64,000 nucleotides of DNA from Apoderus coryli (lineage: Eukaryota > Arthropoda > Insecta > Coleoptera > Attelabidae): positions 13,002,428 through 13,066,427 of the forward strand of contig OU452211.1 of NCBI GenBank assembly GCA_911728435.2. Reading direction: 5' to 3'. Below are positions 1 through 11,600 of this stretch, piece by piece (position 1 is the stretch's first letter; each line of letters starts with the position of its first letter). The notes under the pieces are model-generated. The model was not told the origin of the DNA, made no database searches, and saw only the letters and a list, made by a program, of their open reading frames with translations. A program made the position numbers and the translations under genes.

Positions 1-812
1 AATTTCTTAAAAATCAATTTTTTGCGATATTAGTTTTTATTGATTTCAGACATTATTTTTACAGATATATAAAAAAAATGAAAAGCACTTTCTCATTGTT
101 GCTTTTTGAGGAGACTCGACGTTTCGTTTTCGAAAAACCATCAACTTCGATTTTTTAAATACGGCCCTTGATTTTCTATTGTTAAATTTAAAGCCATTTT
201 CAATTCAAAAATAGGTGGTTTAAACAACTTTTCAGCATTTTTAGTTGTTATTTAAACTTATTCAAGAAAAATCGCCATAGTTTGGGACTTAACTGACTGA
301 ATGCAGAGTATATACCTAATTAGTAATTTTGGCAATAAAATTCTTTCGACGTTAATCAAAATTATTTATTATTATTTGCCAATTTATTTCTGTCAGCACA
401 TTTTATTCTGTACGCAGTTTTTTAAATTTAGTTAAAATTTTTGTGCTTTTTGAAATTATTAAAGAAACGCCTTTCTTTCTTTTACGCAAAATAAGTGACA
501 AACTATGGCGATTTTTCTTGAAGTTTAAATAACAGCTAAAAATACTGAAAACTTGTTGAAACCATTCCGCTACATCTATTTTTGTTTTGAAAATGGCTTT
601 AAATTTAACAATAAAAAATCGAGGGCCGTATTTAAAAAATCGAAGTTGATGGTTTTTCAAAAACGAAACGTCGTAATGAAAATTTGTAAACGCTATATTA
701 TTTTCATAAAAAAGTAACAATGAGAGCTTTTAAGTTTTTTATATCAGTAAAAATAATGTCAGAAATCAATAAAAACTAAAATCGCAAAAAAATTGCATTT
801 TCTTAAAAAAAT
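1..812. repeat. Imperfect foldback (inverted) repeat, left arm cut by window edge
   Basis: Bases 1-284 recur in inverted orientation at about 499-812, with a unique spacer of roughly 210 bases. Shared landmarks include the segment reading CGCCATAGTTT on the left and AAACTATGGCG on the right, and the paired poly-A/T runs near each outer end. The arms differ by small indels, so this is an old foldback or MITE-like element, not a recent palindrome. No terminal repeat or target duplication can be judged because the left end is at the window edge. The open frame inside the right arm is a by-product of the AT-rich repeat. Confidence 0.75.
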
Positions 813-1493
813 ACGGCCTTGTAAAATATACTTTATACCTAATTCATTTTCTACTATAAATATTATACATTTCAAGATCTACTAACTAGGTACTAGGTAG
901 TTATCTAATTTGGGGACAAATAAACCTAAAATGTAAGTATTGGCTATTTAAAAAAAAAATCGAGTTTTTCCGAAAAACAATGACGCTGAAACAAAAAAAA
1001 ATTATCAAAGAAACTTTAGATTCCTTATGAGGAAACTAAGTAAAATAACACGTACGTACGAGGAATGATAAGACAATTCCAATCCACAACTCCTAATTCA
1101 CAGACATTGGTAAAATGGTAAACAAATCAATACATACCTACCTTTACAAAAGAAAGAAAAAATTCATACCTAGCTAAAATATTTATGTAACTTCTTTTGA
1201 AAAACTGCATTAATTTGCTAAAAATTAATTCCTCCCTGGCAAATTAAATATATTATCGTGAACCCATCTAAACTGTTGTTTACTTGCTGTAAATGGAGGA
1301 ATACCATATTAAGATTGATTAAATGAGAAAAAGTATTTTAAATTAGGATTAAGTACCTACTAAATAATACGTAACTAGATAGGTATCTATTGCCAAAGAT
1401 TGTATCTGATATTGCCATGAAATAAGATTGTTTGCATTGGTCGTAAAATTATAAAAATAAATAATTAAATAATAATTATTATAATTTACTTAC
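813..1493. other. AT-rich noncoding stretch
   Basis: I see no coding frame, RNA gene or transposon boundary here. If the small exon at 1494-1557 is real, this stretch is its first intron, read leftwards. Confidence 0.5.
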
Positions 1494-1557
1494 CGAGAAA
1501 AGTAACAACGAGCTCCCCCAGATTCCAGCTAATTAATATTTCTTTTGTTTCCTCCAT
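1494..1557 (-). CDS. Possible first coding exon, SAM-like domain start
   Basis: On the minus strand an ATG at 1557 opens 21 codons beginning MEETKEILISWNLGELVV and ends on a consensus donor (GTAAGTAAAT) at 1493. The pattern acidic-helix, ILxSWxLxEL, VxxF resembles the first helices of the SAM-like domain found at the N-terminus of many insect proteins of unknown function; that resemblance is from memory of the family. The exon ends in phase 1, so the next codon begins with G. No following exon is recognisable between here and the window edge, so the rest of the gene is presumably left of base 1. A chance ORF beside a chance donor cannot be excluded. Confidence 0.35.
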
Positions 1558-3060
1558 TGTTATTAATAATATATGAATATTTAACAAAACTCAACACACC
1601 AAACTAATCACTAAGTACACTTAATTATGTTGGATGCACATTGGTATACTTAATACATATCTGTTACTGTCTGTATACCTAGTCCGTCCTCACCACTTGT
1701 AGAAATTGGGATACCAATATCTAGGTATACACTTACTATCAATAAATCAAAATTTAATATATTAAATTAAAATATCTTCAGATTAGAACACCAAATAACT
1801 AGATCCTAGTTAGAGCGACGCCAAGACTCTAATCAAAAAATACCAAAATGAAACCCCCTCCCTCTACACCAAGTGAGACGCGCTAGGTACAACGTGGTAC
1901 ACATAGAAGATGTTGTTGTCGGCACCTGCTTCTACAAAGGGTTTTAGGTACGTGGACTAGCAGCGGGGACAAACACATTAGGTAGAACGGGGAATAACCG
2001 TTGGCTGGAATAGAATGACGACTTATGTAGACAACTATAGGTTCCCATCTCTACCAGATAAAATAATTCGATATTTTGGAGGATAGAAATTTTGTAAATG
2101 AGAAGTATTAGGTAAAATAACTATTACACAGATTTAATTAAATCAGTGCCTATTTTAGCTATGTACTTACTTAGTTGTTAAAATCTTATTTATACTTAAA
2201 TATTATAATGCACATACCTAGGTCCATTAATATACTAAAGCAGATAAATAAAATTTATAGGTAGGTATATGTTCCTATTAGAACTAATTTAGTTTTGGGT
2301 TTCATGAAACGATTTTTGAGAATAGTTAGGTACGTATAGGTACCTACCTAATTACCTCATTAAGTATTTTCTTAATAATAATAGCTACACCTAAGTGGGT
2401 ACGTATGGAAATCTGTAGGTGTACAATACCTAATTCAAACAGAATACCGAACTCATTTAGCGCAAACAAAATTTTATATAGCTTCACAATTTGAAATCTT
2501 ATTTAACTAATGCACATACAAGTCTCGTTTAGATGAGAAGATATCAGCTTAGCAGGAAAAATTGTCGTTTTTAGATAATGTAGTTACTCATACTTGATAA
2601 CTACATTTACTACTTTAACAAAAATTTTGTGAAAACTAGCAAATTCACCTCTAAATAATATTTTTTATTTGGATAAACCAAGTTTTTTTTTTCTGTGTAT
2701 ATATTGAATAAACAGCAACTTCTGTAGCTTCGTTTGCTACTACTTAATTTGGGATTTTTTTATTCGCGTTTATCCTGTTTCCCTACACTACGCTAAAATA
2801 TCCGTGTAGCATTCTTTTTCAGCTTCCATTAAACAACTGTGTTAATGTTTGCACACCTATCGTTTATATAATGATTTTCAATAATATATTTTGATAAGCC
2901 GAAACAATATCGGTCAAAATACTGTGAGATACTAAATGGAGGTAAATGATTTGTCAAGGTAGTCAAAATACATTTATAATAATGTATCGCTTGATCTTTT
3001 TTCCCTGTTCTTATATTAATTGGTAAAAGCTGTAAAACAATGTCAACAATATTTCAGTTT
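1558..3060. other. Noncoding, AT-rich, no recognisable feature
   Basis: Contains several GGTACCTA-type and CCTACCTA motifs but no open frame or element boundary that I can support. If the 1494-1557 exon is real its promoter would lie here. Confidence 0.5.
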
Positions 3061-3106
3061 CCTAATTGTCTTCAACTACAATATTGAATCTTCTTCTCCT
3101 TCTTCC

Positions 3107-5207
3107 TCAGCCTTCTTTCGTCCACTCCTGAACATAGGCCTTTCCTAATTCCTTCCACTGATCTCTGTCCTTTGCCTTTTGATACCAATTTCCCCCTGCT
3201 ATATTTTTTAAATCATCCGTCCATCTTAGCGGAGGAGGTCTACCTATACTTCTTTTCGATTCTCTTGGTCTCCATCTTGCTACTCTCAATGTCCATCTCT
3301 CGTCTTGTAGTCTTGCGACATGACCTGCCCATTGCCATTTCATCTCTGCAATTTTTTCAACAATGTCCTTAACCTTTGTTCTTCTACGGATTTCTTCGTT
3401 TCTTACTTTGTCTCTCAAAGTGATACCAAGCATTGACCTTTCCATTGCCCTCTCCATCACTCGTAATCTATGGGCACTTGACTGGGTAAGCGCAATTGTT
3501 TCCATTCCATATGTAGCGACAGGAAGTACACACTTGTCGGCTCAAATTTATCGGAATATCATACTTTCTTAATATGTGTGACAGTTTCCCAAATGCAGCC
3601 CAAGAAAGTTTTATTCGCTTTGTGACTTCTCTCAACTTGTTTTCCTTCCCTAGTTTTATAGTATGACCCAAGTAATTGTATTCATCTACATTTTCGATAG
3701 TAGTGTTGTCTATATATATCTGTGTGTTATTTAAGCTCATTATTTTTGTTTTTTCTATATTCATTTTCAATCCCACTTTCTTCGATTTTTCATTTAGTTC
3801 TTGAAGCATTGACTCGATCTCTTTGATGTCGTCTGAAATTAGTACGATATCATCCGCAAAACGTAGATTGTTTAAATATGTTCCATCAATCTTGATTCCT
3901 TTTTCCTCCCACTCAAGCTCTTTGAAAACATCTTCTAGAGCTAACGTAAACAATTTTGGTGATATTGTGTCTCCCTGTCTTACTCCGCGTTCGATTTTAA
4001 TATTATCGGTCTTAGTTTCTTTGTCTATCTTTACATGCAGGGAAGCATTTTTAGAGATGTTTTCGATTACTGAAGTGTACCTAGAATCAATACGTGCGTT
4101 GTCCATGGATTTTAGAATATAACAAATCTCCATTGAGTCGAATGCCTTGTGATAGTCGACAAAAGCCATATGGATCGGTATATTGTATTCTACAGATCTC
4201 TCTATTAACGTTCTCACCGTCTGCAAAGGATCAATCGTGGAAAAGCCTTTACGAAAACCAGCCTGTTCAATAGGTTGGTACGAGTCGAATTTTGGTGTTA
4301 ATCTGTTTGTTAAAATCCTCGTGAAGAGCTTGTAAAGATGAGACAACAAACTAATAGGTCTGTAATTCTCTATATTGGTCGAGTCTCCCTTTTTGAATAG
4401 CAATATGACTTCCGCCTCTAGCAATCTTTCTGGTACTTTACCTTCCCATAGACATTTGTTGAATATTACTTGTATATGTTCTTCTAAAAGTGATCCACCA
4501 AGTTTAAGCATTTCTGCTGTTATTTTATCTTCGCCGGGGCATTTGCCATTTTTTCATTTGTTTGAGTGCACTCCTTATTTCTTCTTTCGTGATGTCTGGC
4601 AATTCTTCCGAGCCGACATTCAATATTTTGCGATTCCTTCTTATTGGGGTTGTCATTTTCGATTTGTATAGCTCAGTATAGAATTTTTCTATGGTTTTCG
4701 CTATGTCTTTTTTCTTTGTTACGATTATGTTGTTTTCGTTCTTTATTTTTATTAATTGTGTTCTCCCCCTTGATAGTCTCGATCTTAATACTTTCATATT
4801 TCCATTCTGTTCAATAATGCTCTGTATTAGTCTAGTGTTTTCCGTTCTTATGTCCTTCCGTATTAGTTTCTTAATATTCTTGTTAAGCTCTTTGTATTCT
4901 TCGGTGTGCCTCTGTAGCTTTCGTCTTTCATTTATAAGGTTCAAAGTGGTGGTTGATAATTTATTTTTGGTTGTGGCTTTGCTATTAGCGCATATTTTCT
5001 TTACGCTCACTTGAATGCCGGTTTCTATTTTTTGAGTTATTTGATATATACTTAGGTTGTTCTCTAAATTTATCAGTTGTAATCTGTTTTCCAGTTCTTT
5101 TTGGTATTTTTCTTTTTTGGCTTCGAGTTCTTTAGCAGTAGCGAACAAGGGTTTTCTAGTTAACTTATTTCTTTCTTTCTGTATATCAACTATAAATTGT
5201 GCTCGCA
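3107..5207 (-). pseudogene. RTE-like ORF: linker, reverse transcriptase and C-terminal region, frameshifted
   Basis: Three minus-strand frames make one broken polyprotein. The frame ending at 4525 holds the linker and the region just before the reverse transcriptase. The frame 4511-3468 holds the RT: YRPISLLSHLYKLF, the first catalytic Asp in AFVDYHKAFDS, RQGDTISPKLF, then FADDIVL. The frame from 3505 holds the C-terminal region with WAGHVARLQDERW and GRPPPLRWTDDL, which is typical of RTE-like proteins. The joins near 4520 (in a poly-A/T run) and near 3500 are frameshifts. RT catalytic Asp residues are still present, so the damage is in reading frame only. Confidence 0.8.
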
Positions 5208-7433
5208 CCCAACTAACAATTTAACTTTTTTAATTGCTGTAAGAACATTTATAAAATATATTTTATAAAACACCCATTGTTTTATAAACATTTTCACAAC
5301 GTTCTTACGCGCCACGAAAAAGGCGCAGATTTATAAAACAAATCGACTCTTTAACGGTTCTATAAATGTTGCTTGTTGCTATTATACAATAGTTTTTAGA
5401 ACGTTTATAAATATTTAATAAAAATCAAATAAAACTGTTATAAACATATTTTATAAATCTTTTATAAGAGCCTCAATTTGAACATTTTTGCTCTCAGCGG
5501 CAACAGTTAAAGGATAAAAACGTTTTTTTAAAATACCTTTTTATACAAAATTATTTTATAATTATTATGCATTGTTGTTGGTACACATTAATAAAATCTG
5601 AACAATGATGGAGGTAAAAATAATATAAAACGCTATAATACCCAATAATGAATAATAAAATAAGTCAGATAAAATTCACCCATGAGCAGATTTGGCTGCG
5701 AAACAAAATTTACTGTTAAATATATTGTATATTATTATTATTAAAATTTTAATGCGCCTCGCGAATTATGTAAATTAATGAATTTAGATTTTACAAATTA
5801 TATAAAATATTTTTTTTATTGTCACTTATTGTTGAAAATAATCTTTTGGGATATCCTTTATTATATAATGATTGATTCTGTATAGCTTATTAGCTAAGAA
5901 AATTTTACAAATTAGAAAAAATATTAATTTTAAAAGTTTGGTCAACATGACTAACAATTTAAAGAAACCAAAAATGGCTTCTTCCTTATACGATGCTTAT
6001 AAAACAAAATTATCTCAACCCAGACTAGTATGCTCTTTAGATAGCTATTATAAAATAACTGCAGAATTGTTTTATACAGGGGTGTATTCGTTAAAAAACA
6101 TAAATCTCATAATATTTTAAGTGCATATAAAATCTAATATAAAATTAATATTACCTGAAACCCCTTTGATAGCATAAGAATGATGATATGATTCTTTTAT
6201 ATCTATGATATGGATACTAGCCAAAATATAAGTAGGTACCTATGTTTTATGTAAACTTGAAGACATTTTTAGAAACCAGTTATGGTGTAAGAGATAAAAA
6301 TATATATTTCACTAAGCTTGATAATGAATAATGAAGTTAATTACAAGTATTTTCCTTGAAGTTTTATGTATTTAGTTATCTTTTGCCGTTATTTAAAATA
6401 AATTAATAGTAAAACAAACTAAAACAAGCTTTTATATAAATGCTTTAAAAAATCAAAATTTAATTTAAAGGTGCTGCAAAAAAATTATAAGATAAAATGT
6501 ATACAAATTAATCAAGTCTAGTCCTGTCTGCTTGAAGTATTCGTGCTTGATACTTTGATGTTTGTGTGAGTCGCCGCCGTGTGTCGCATCGTCTCAATAT
6601 TGGAATAATAATAAAATAGTAAACAGAGTTTTACAAAACAAACTTTAACATAATATGTTTTATAAAAGCTTTTAATGTGTTCTTATAAAACAAAATGCTT
6701 TTATAGTTACTCTCTTATTAGCTTTTACGGGAGTAATTTAAACATAACCTAAATTGAGCCCTTTGGTTATGTTATAATTGCCGTTATTAAAACGGTTTGT
6801 CGAGTATCTTTAAGAGAGTTCGAGGATCTTGAGGTAGAAAATTTGGCATTCATTGAGTATGGCAAAAAGCTTCTTTTAGGAAAAATGCGGAACATTATTT
6901 GATACTGCCCATGATCGCATGTTTTCTCTTAGTTTTGCATTTTTTTCTAGCTCACTTGTTGTGCTTGAAGCATGATATTGATCACCAGGATAGGTATCCA
7001 ATTCTCTATTTCGGCTACCCGCTCACCATCTAGTAATAATTCCTCCTGAGAATTTATCAGTGTCCACAATATTTTTTGGTGTCTTATTAATGTAAATATT
7101 GTCATTAATTTGATTAGATTCCATTACAGTTTCCTTCTCATTATTATAGTCACTAATGTTTTGCCTTTGATAATTTATAATATTGTAGTAATTAAGTTTT
7201 AATTTGCTATTAAATGCACAACTGCTTTTAGTTTTTCTTCCATTTGGACAACATTTGAAATCAGTGTATAATATAACAATAAATATCAGTTGAAAATAAA
7301 TAAGACTATGTTATATATTAGTTCTAGGTAATGTTTATGACAGCATTTTAATTTTATAAAATATGCATTGGCAACATATTTATTGGAATGGGCTTGTTTA
7401 ACAAAACAAGACTTAAAATCCGAGAGTTTGTCT

Positions 7434-7511
7434 GTCAACCACTATACTTTCACCAGACGGCCGTTTCGTCGATCCACGACTCATCAGTGGTGATCGGTCA
7501 GTAGTTGACAG
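7434..7511 (-). ncRNA. Type I hammerhead ribozyme, minus strand
   Basis: Mirror image of the plus-strand ribozyme in the other arm of the perfect inverted repeat. The core lies at 7451-7492 and every core base is identical. A single transcript through both arms would contain one hammerhead and one antisense copy and would fold into a long hairpin, so each ribozyme is likely to act only on transcripts that stop before the opposite arm. Confidence 0.8.
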
Positions 7512-7534
7512 CCAAACTCTCGTAAATAATGTGG

Positions 7535-7612
7535 CTGTCAACTACTGACCGATCACCACTGATGAGTCGTGGATCGACGAAACGGCCGTCTGGTGAAAGT
7601 ATAGTGGTTGAC
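7535..7612 (+). ncRNA. Type I hammerhead ribozyme, plus strand
   Basis: The core is complete. Proximal stem I is CACCA (7554-7558) pairing with TGGTG (7591-7595). CTGATGA is at 7559-7565. Stem II is GTCG/CGAC closing a TGGAT loop (7566-7578). GAAA is at 7579-7582, and the cleavage triplet GTC at 7588-7590. A distal stem I pairs 7535-7546 with the segment that begins after 7600 (CTGTCAAC with GTTGACAG), leaving an internal loop of the kind that docks with loop II. Stem III is only ACGGCCGT, which is self-complementary. Such minimal stem III hammerheads are known from Penelope-like elements and animal retrozymes, where they work best as dimers. Activity is inferred. Confidence 0.85.
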
Positions 7613-8031
7613 AGACAAACTCTCGGATTTTAAGTCTTGTTTTGTTAAACAAGCCCATTTCAAATATATGCGATCCCGCTTAAGGGAGTATCGGCGCGTC
7701 TATGTGTTGGTAGTTGCTTTATGGGGTCAGAGACCTCCCAGGCAGCCGAAATAGGAACTGTTGTTCACTCGGCGTACTACCAACGATAAAACTAGATGTC
7801 GCCAAACACATCCTTTTACACGTTTATAAAATTGTTACGATATCATATTTTATAACTATTTTATTATTTTGCTGTAAAAACGTTCTTAAAACAATTTTTC
7901 TCACAGAAAAGTTTAACACAGCAGTTTAATCACGAAACGAAACTTTAAAAAACAAAAAAGTTTTAACTAAGCGGCAATAAAATAATTATAAAATATATTA
8001 GTTCTTTAAGAATGTCGAATTGCTAGTTGGG

Positions 8032-8259
8032 CACCAATCTGTGATCACTTCCCGTGAGCACTCTATTCAACACCGAGACGTCCCGACATATTGTTCTCCT
8101 ATTTGAAATTATATAGTCTATTTCATTTCTTGTAGTACCATCAGGGCTTCTCCAGGTCCATTTCCTTTGTGCTTGTTTCCGATAAAATGTATTTAGACAA
8201 TATAGATTTTCCCTTGAAAGAAAGTTGAATGGTACCGACAAATACTTAAGGAGCGACAC
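8032..8259 (-). pseudogene. RTE-like endonuclease fragment (5' side of the split element)
   Basis: This minus-strand frame encodes the C-terminal part of an apurinic-type endonuclease: WTWRSPDGTTRNEIDYI followed by GSDHRLV, which carries the conserved SDH catalytic motif. It continues directly into the frame starting at 5207 once the CCCAAC transposon and one copy of its 2-bp target duplication are removed. The N-terminal half of the endonuclease is missing. Confidence 0.8.
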
Positions 8260-8338
8260 ACAACCTATATTTTATAGCAAAGCATTAATATAAAATCATA
8301 AGCATCATAATATACCTAAGACACCACATTTTTTGTAG

Positions 8339-8676
8339 GTATTAGATCGCGCCTTAGTTCATGTGGAAAACGCATACAAAATACCAGCGATTAAAGTAAC
8401 TGGATACATTTGTAAAACTAACTTACCATCAAATACAGCATTCAGGGGCTTTGGTGGACCACAAGGAATGTTTGTAGCGGAAAATATGGCACAAGATATC
8501 GCTGATTTTTTGGGACTTGATTTTCAAAGAGTGAGTGAAATCAATTTGTACAAGGAAGGCGATATAACTCACTACAACCAAAAGTTAGAGCATTGTACAA
8601 TTGATAAATGTTGGAAGGAATGTATGAAATCATCTGATTATATTAGAAGGAGAAAGCTTGTTGAAGAGTTTAACAG
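8339..8676 (+). CDS. XDH: XDH exon: Arg880 and Phe914 region
   Basis: The exon follows acceptor TTTTTTGTAG and ends AACAG before GTTAGT. It encodes [11 protein letters not shown], whose Arg matches bovine Arg880, then [19 protein letters not shown], containing the Phe914 equivalent, and [16 protein letters not shown]. It starts in phase 0 and ends with two bases of an Arg codon completed by the exon at 13800. Confidence 0.95.
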
Positions 8677-11600
8677 GTTAGTTTGGATTAAACATTATTA
8701 TTAAATTTCTTATACACTGAACCGAAAAGGTACGTGATATTAGTAAAAAAGTGCTTCAAATCAATGAACGTCAACATTAAATTTGAGCCGATGATGGGTG
8801 ACATTAATACAATGAACGTTCGTACATAAATTCGGTAGCGAATTCTGTATGCTCGCCGGTTATTGATCTTACGAATGATGGACATTAATTTATAACTCCT
8901 GTACGTTAAAACGATGTTACCAGGTTGTTAATGTTACGAACGATGAACATTAATCTATGACTTTTGTACATTAAACCGATGTCTGAAGGTTATTAATGTT
9001 ACGAACGAGAAACATGAATCTATGACTTTTGTACGTTAAACCAATGTTAGCTGATTATTACATTGGGTTATAATAATTGTTTTACGTAATTGTGTTCGCC
9101 GGAAATTATTATTACGAAAGATTGAGATTATTGTTCTGTATTCAATCAATAATCGCGAGCATATAGGTACATATGTATTATGTGTACTGCAAAGTGCAGT
9201 ATGGTTCAAATATACTAGTACCAATGGTTAGAGAATTTAAAAGCCCAAGTAAGACTCAAAATTATCTTGCTGTACGTCCATTGATTTGATGCACCTGCTT
9301 TGTAAATAGATTAAATCATATTTGTACGACACTCGAAATCTAAAGGCTTTATTTTTAATTTAGTTAATATTAAATGCTAAACATGTCAGATTCGTCTGTC
9401 GTCTGAGGTGAAAAGGGAGAAAAAACTATATTTGGAAACTAAAGTCCGCGGAAATTCTTCTAAACAAAATTGGAAATTATTACGAGATCTAAACATTTAT
9501 GCAAGGGAAAATATCACAATATACCGTCTTTTATTCATGATGTTGATAATATTAATGATTTTTTTGTGGCCACTTCTACCAACAATCCAGACCCAGGAAC
9601 GAATTTTTACTTAGGTAATAAAATTAGGCCTGATATTAACTTTGAATTTACAATGGTGGATCATGGGGAGATACTTGATGCATTGCTTGGGATTAAGTCA
9701 AATGCTGTAGGCAGTGACATGATCAGTATTGATATGCTAGTAGTAGTAGTTGTCCGTTTATAATGCCCTTTATACAGCATCTAGTTAATTACTATATAGA
9801 AACGAGGAACTTCCCAACATGTTGGAAAGAAGCCAATGTCATTCCAATCCCAAAACTAAAACTCCATCAACATTTAAGGATCTTATAGACCGATTAATAT
9901 ACACCCAGCGATCTCCAAGGTTATTGAGAGAGTGATTTGCAATCAAATGAAAACATATCTTGATGGGCATGGGTTGTTGTCGGAGGTCCAGTCTGGGTTC
10001 CGTCAGGGTCACAGTTGCTCCACGACATGACTTAAAATACTGGATGATGCATTCGGGGCGGTAGATCAGGGTCGATTGACGGCATTGCTGCTGTTGGACT
10101 ACGCAAGGGGCATTTGACCGCATTGGTCATGGTTTGTTGCTGGCCATTGTGGGTTACCTGGGCTTTGGGGAGTCTGCTGTGTCTCTACTCGGAACATATG
10201 TGAATGATAGAAGTCAGGTTGTCATTTTGGGAACGGCAGTGTCTGGGCCCAGGACATTGCGTAGTGCCGCAGGGCATCCAGGAATCATTGCCTTTTTTTA
10301 TGTATCAGGGTTTTTGTTGTTGTTATTATTATGCATTTATCTTTAGTATTGCTAATATGTTAAGCTAGGAGGCTGTGCATCGACTTCGCCTTTTGTGTAA
10401 CTTTTCTAAGTTCTCAATAAAGTCATTTATTATATTATTATTATTAATCAAAATAACAGGTTTTTAAGTAAACAGTGTGCGCCTTTAGAATAGACTTATA
10501 GAACCCATAAGTACGGTTGAATTGCAGATTTTCTTCCTTTAAGGTTTATTATATGTTCTTCTATTTCTTGAACTGTTTTAGCACAAAATAAAAAAGATTC
10601 TTGAGAGTCTTTTATTGTGTACTTTAAATGGCTTATCTTTCCACTGGCACCTTTGGAACATAGCTTAGCGGATAGCACTAAATATCCATGAAGAGCCCAT
10701 AAAATTTCTCCCCTCGTATCGGCGGGTTTTCAACATTACAAAGGAATACCGCACTGTGTTTTTTTTTTTCGTTTTAAACTGACTTTAGTTTTGTACTTTA
10801 CTAAATGGTACTTATATAAAAGGATTACTACTTACCTTATATCTCTACATTTGTTGTATTATCTGGGAACAAATTTTAAAAATAGATTTAGGAACACACT
10901 TCACTTTTCAACTGTATACATTTAACTAAACAAAACAAAAAGGACGCGTAAACAAAAAGTCTATGAGAATGTCATAATGTCAATGTTTTGAGTATTCAGT
11001 CTATGGTGGTGTATGATTTACAAATTATTGTGTTAAAGGCGAAGAGCATAAATTAATAAATTTAAAAAACTGAAGCAATAAATAGTGACATTATATTCAT
11101 GAAAAAAAACATAAATTTTCGATGTCTTGCATTTATTGATTAATGTTTCATCGTACATTGTTTCTATGTATGAAATTATTAATTTATGATCAAAATTCAT
11201 TGTAACAGTGACCAATTCATAATATTAATGTTCAAAATATTGATGACAACCATTCATTTGTTTTACATACAATATTTTTTTCAGTGTAGGAACAATATTG
11301 TAAAATTTAGACTAGGTAAAGTTTCGCTGTTCGTCTTGTTAGCTTTTTCAGAGCAACTTTACGTGAACACGCGGTTGAACTGAAACTGAACATATTGCTG
11401 TGTATGTACGCGTTCTGTGGCTGGTGGGCGATGGACGGGGCAGGGCGTTGTTAATTATTCGACGATAAATAGGTGAAAGATGTCGACCCATATCGCGATT
11501 TAAGTTTATTGTGTTGTTGAACATTTCTCTTGTTTATCTGATTTTAAAATTCAACTTTCGAATAAAATCTTCTGTCCGGTTTCTGCATGTTGTTCGGCGA

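Larger units (their letters stand above)
7387..7659. repeat. Perfect 127-bp inverted repeat with 19-bp spacer
   Basis: Bases 7387-7513 are the exact reverse complement of 7533-7659; the spacer is 7514-7532. I compared the arms base by base and found no mismatch. Each arm contains a full hammerhead ribozyme core, so the motif is present on both strands. The outer arm sequence recurs, diverged and truncated, at 16764-16803. A perfect repeat implies a recent origin, or continuing correction between the arms. Confidence 0.95.
5208..8031. mobile_element. CCCAAC-ended DNA transposon, copy 1
   Basis: The element starts CCCAACTAACAATT and ends AATTGCTAGTTGGG, giving terminal inverted repeats of about 14-15 bases with one mismatch. 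It is flanked by a 2-bp duplication CA (5206-5207 and 8032-8033); removing one copy restores the reading frame of the RTE-like endonuclease. It contains no recognisable transposase. Three other copies in the window have the same ends. Compared with the copy at 20791-23435, this copy has its segment around 7385-7818 replaced by foreign DNA containing the hammerhead inverted repeat. The interior is rich in TTTATAAA-type motifs. Confidence 0.9.
3061..8259 (-). mobile_element. RTE-like non-LTR retrotransposon, 5'-truncated and interrupted
   Basis: A minus-strand LINE spans 8259 down to about 3061 and is split by a DNA transposon at 5208-8031. Removing that insert rejoins the endonuclease end (motif GSDHRLV) to the following linker in one frame. 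The reverse transcriptase shows the RTE-style RQGDTISPKLF and FADDIVL motifs. The element is truncated at its 5' end around 8259, just before an XDH exon, so it lies in the intron upstream of that exon. It carries frameshifts near 4520 and 3500 and is dead. Confidence 0.8.

Noticed and set aside
403..720. 105-codon minus-strand frame in the foldback repeat
   Set aside because: AT-rich low-complexity translation lying inside an inverted-repeat arm; no motif.
5947..6120. A 57-60 codon frame (start [20 protein letters not shown]) open in all four CCCAAC transposons (also 21535, 35453, 42048)
   Set aside because: Differences between the four copies are nearly all amino-acid-changing (about six against one silent), so there is no sign of selection on the protein. 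It matches no family I know.
9036..9224. 62-codon minus-strand frame repeated at 25325 and 31614
   Set aside because: Shadow of the subterminal repeat region of the composite transposon; copies follow the DNA repeat, with no coding signature.
9839..10346. Frames of 70-94 codons on both strands around 9839-10346 and in the other composite copies
   Set aside because: Pieces and antisense shadows of the dead CR1-like RT, not separate genes.
10496..10678. A 60-codon minus-strand frame ([20 protein letters not shown]) open in all four composite transposons
   Set aside because: Copies differ mostly by replacement changes, it starts with GTG, and its openness is explained by the short age of the copies. 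It may be a transposase scrap, but I cannot name one.
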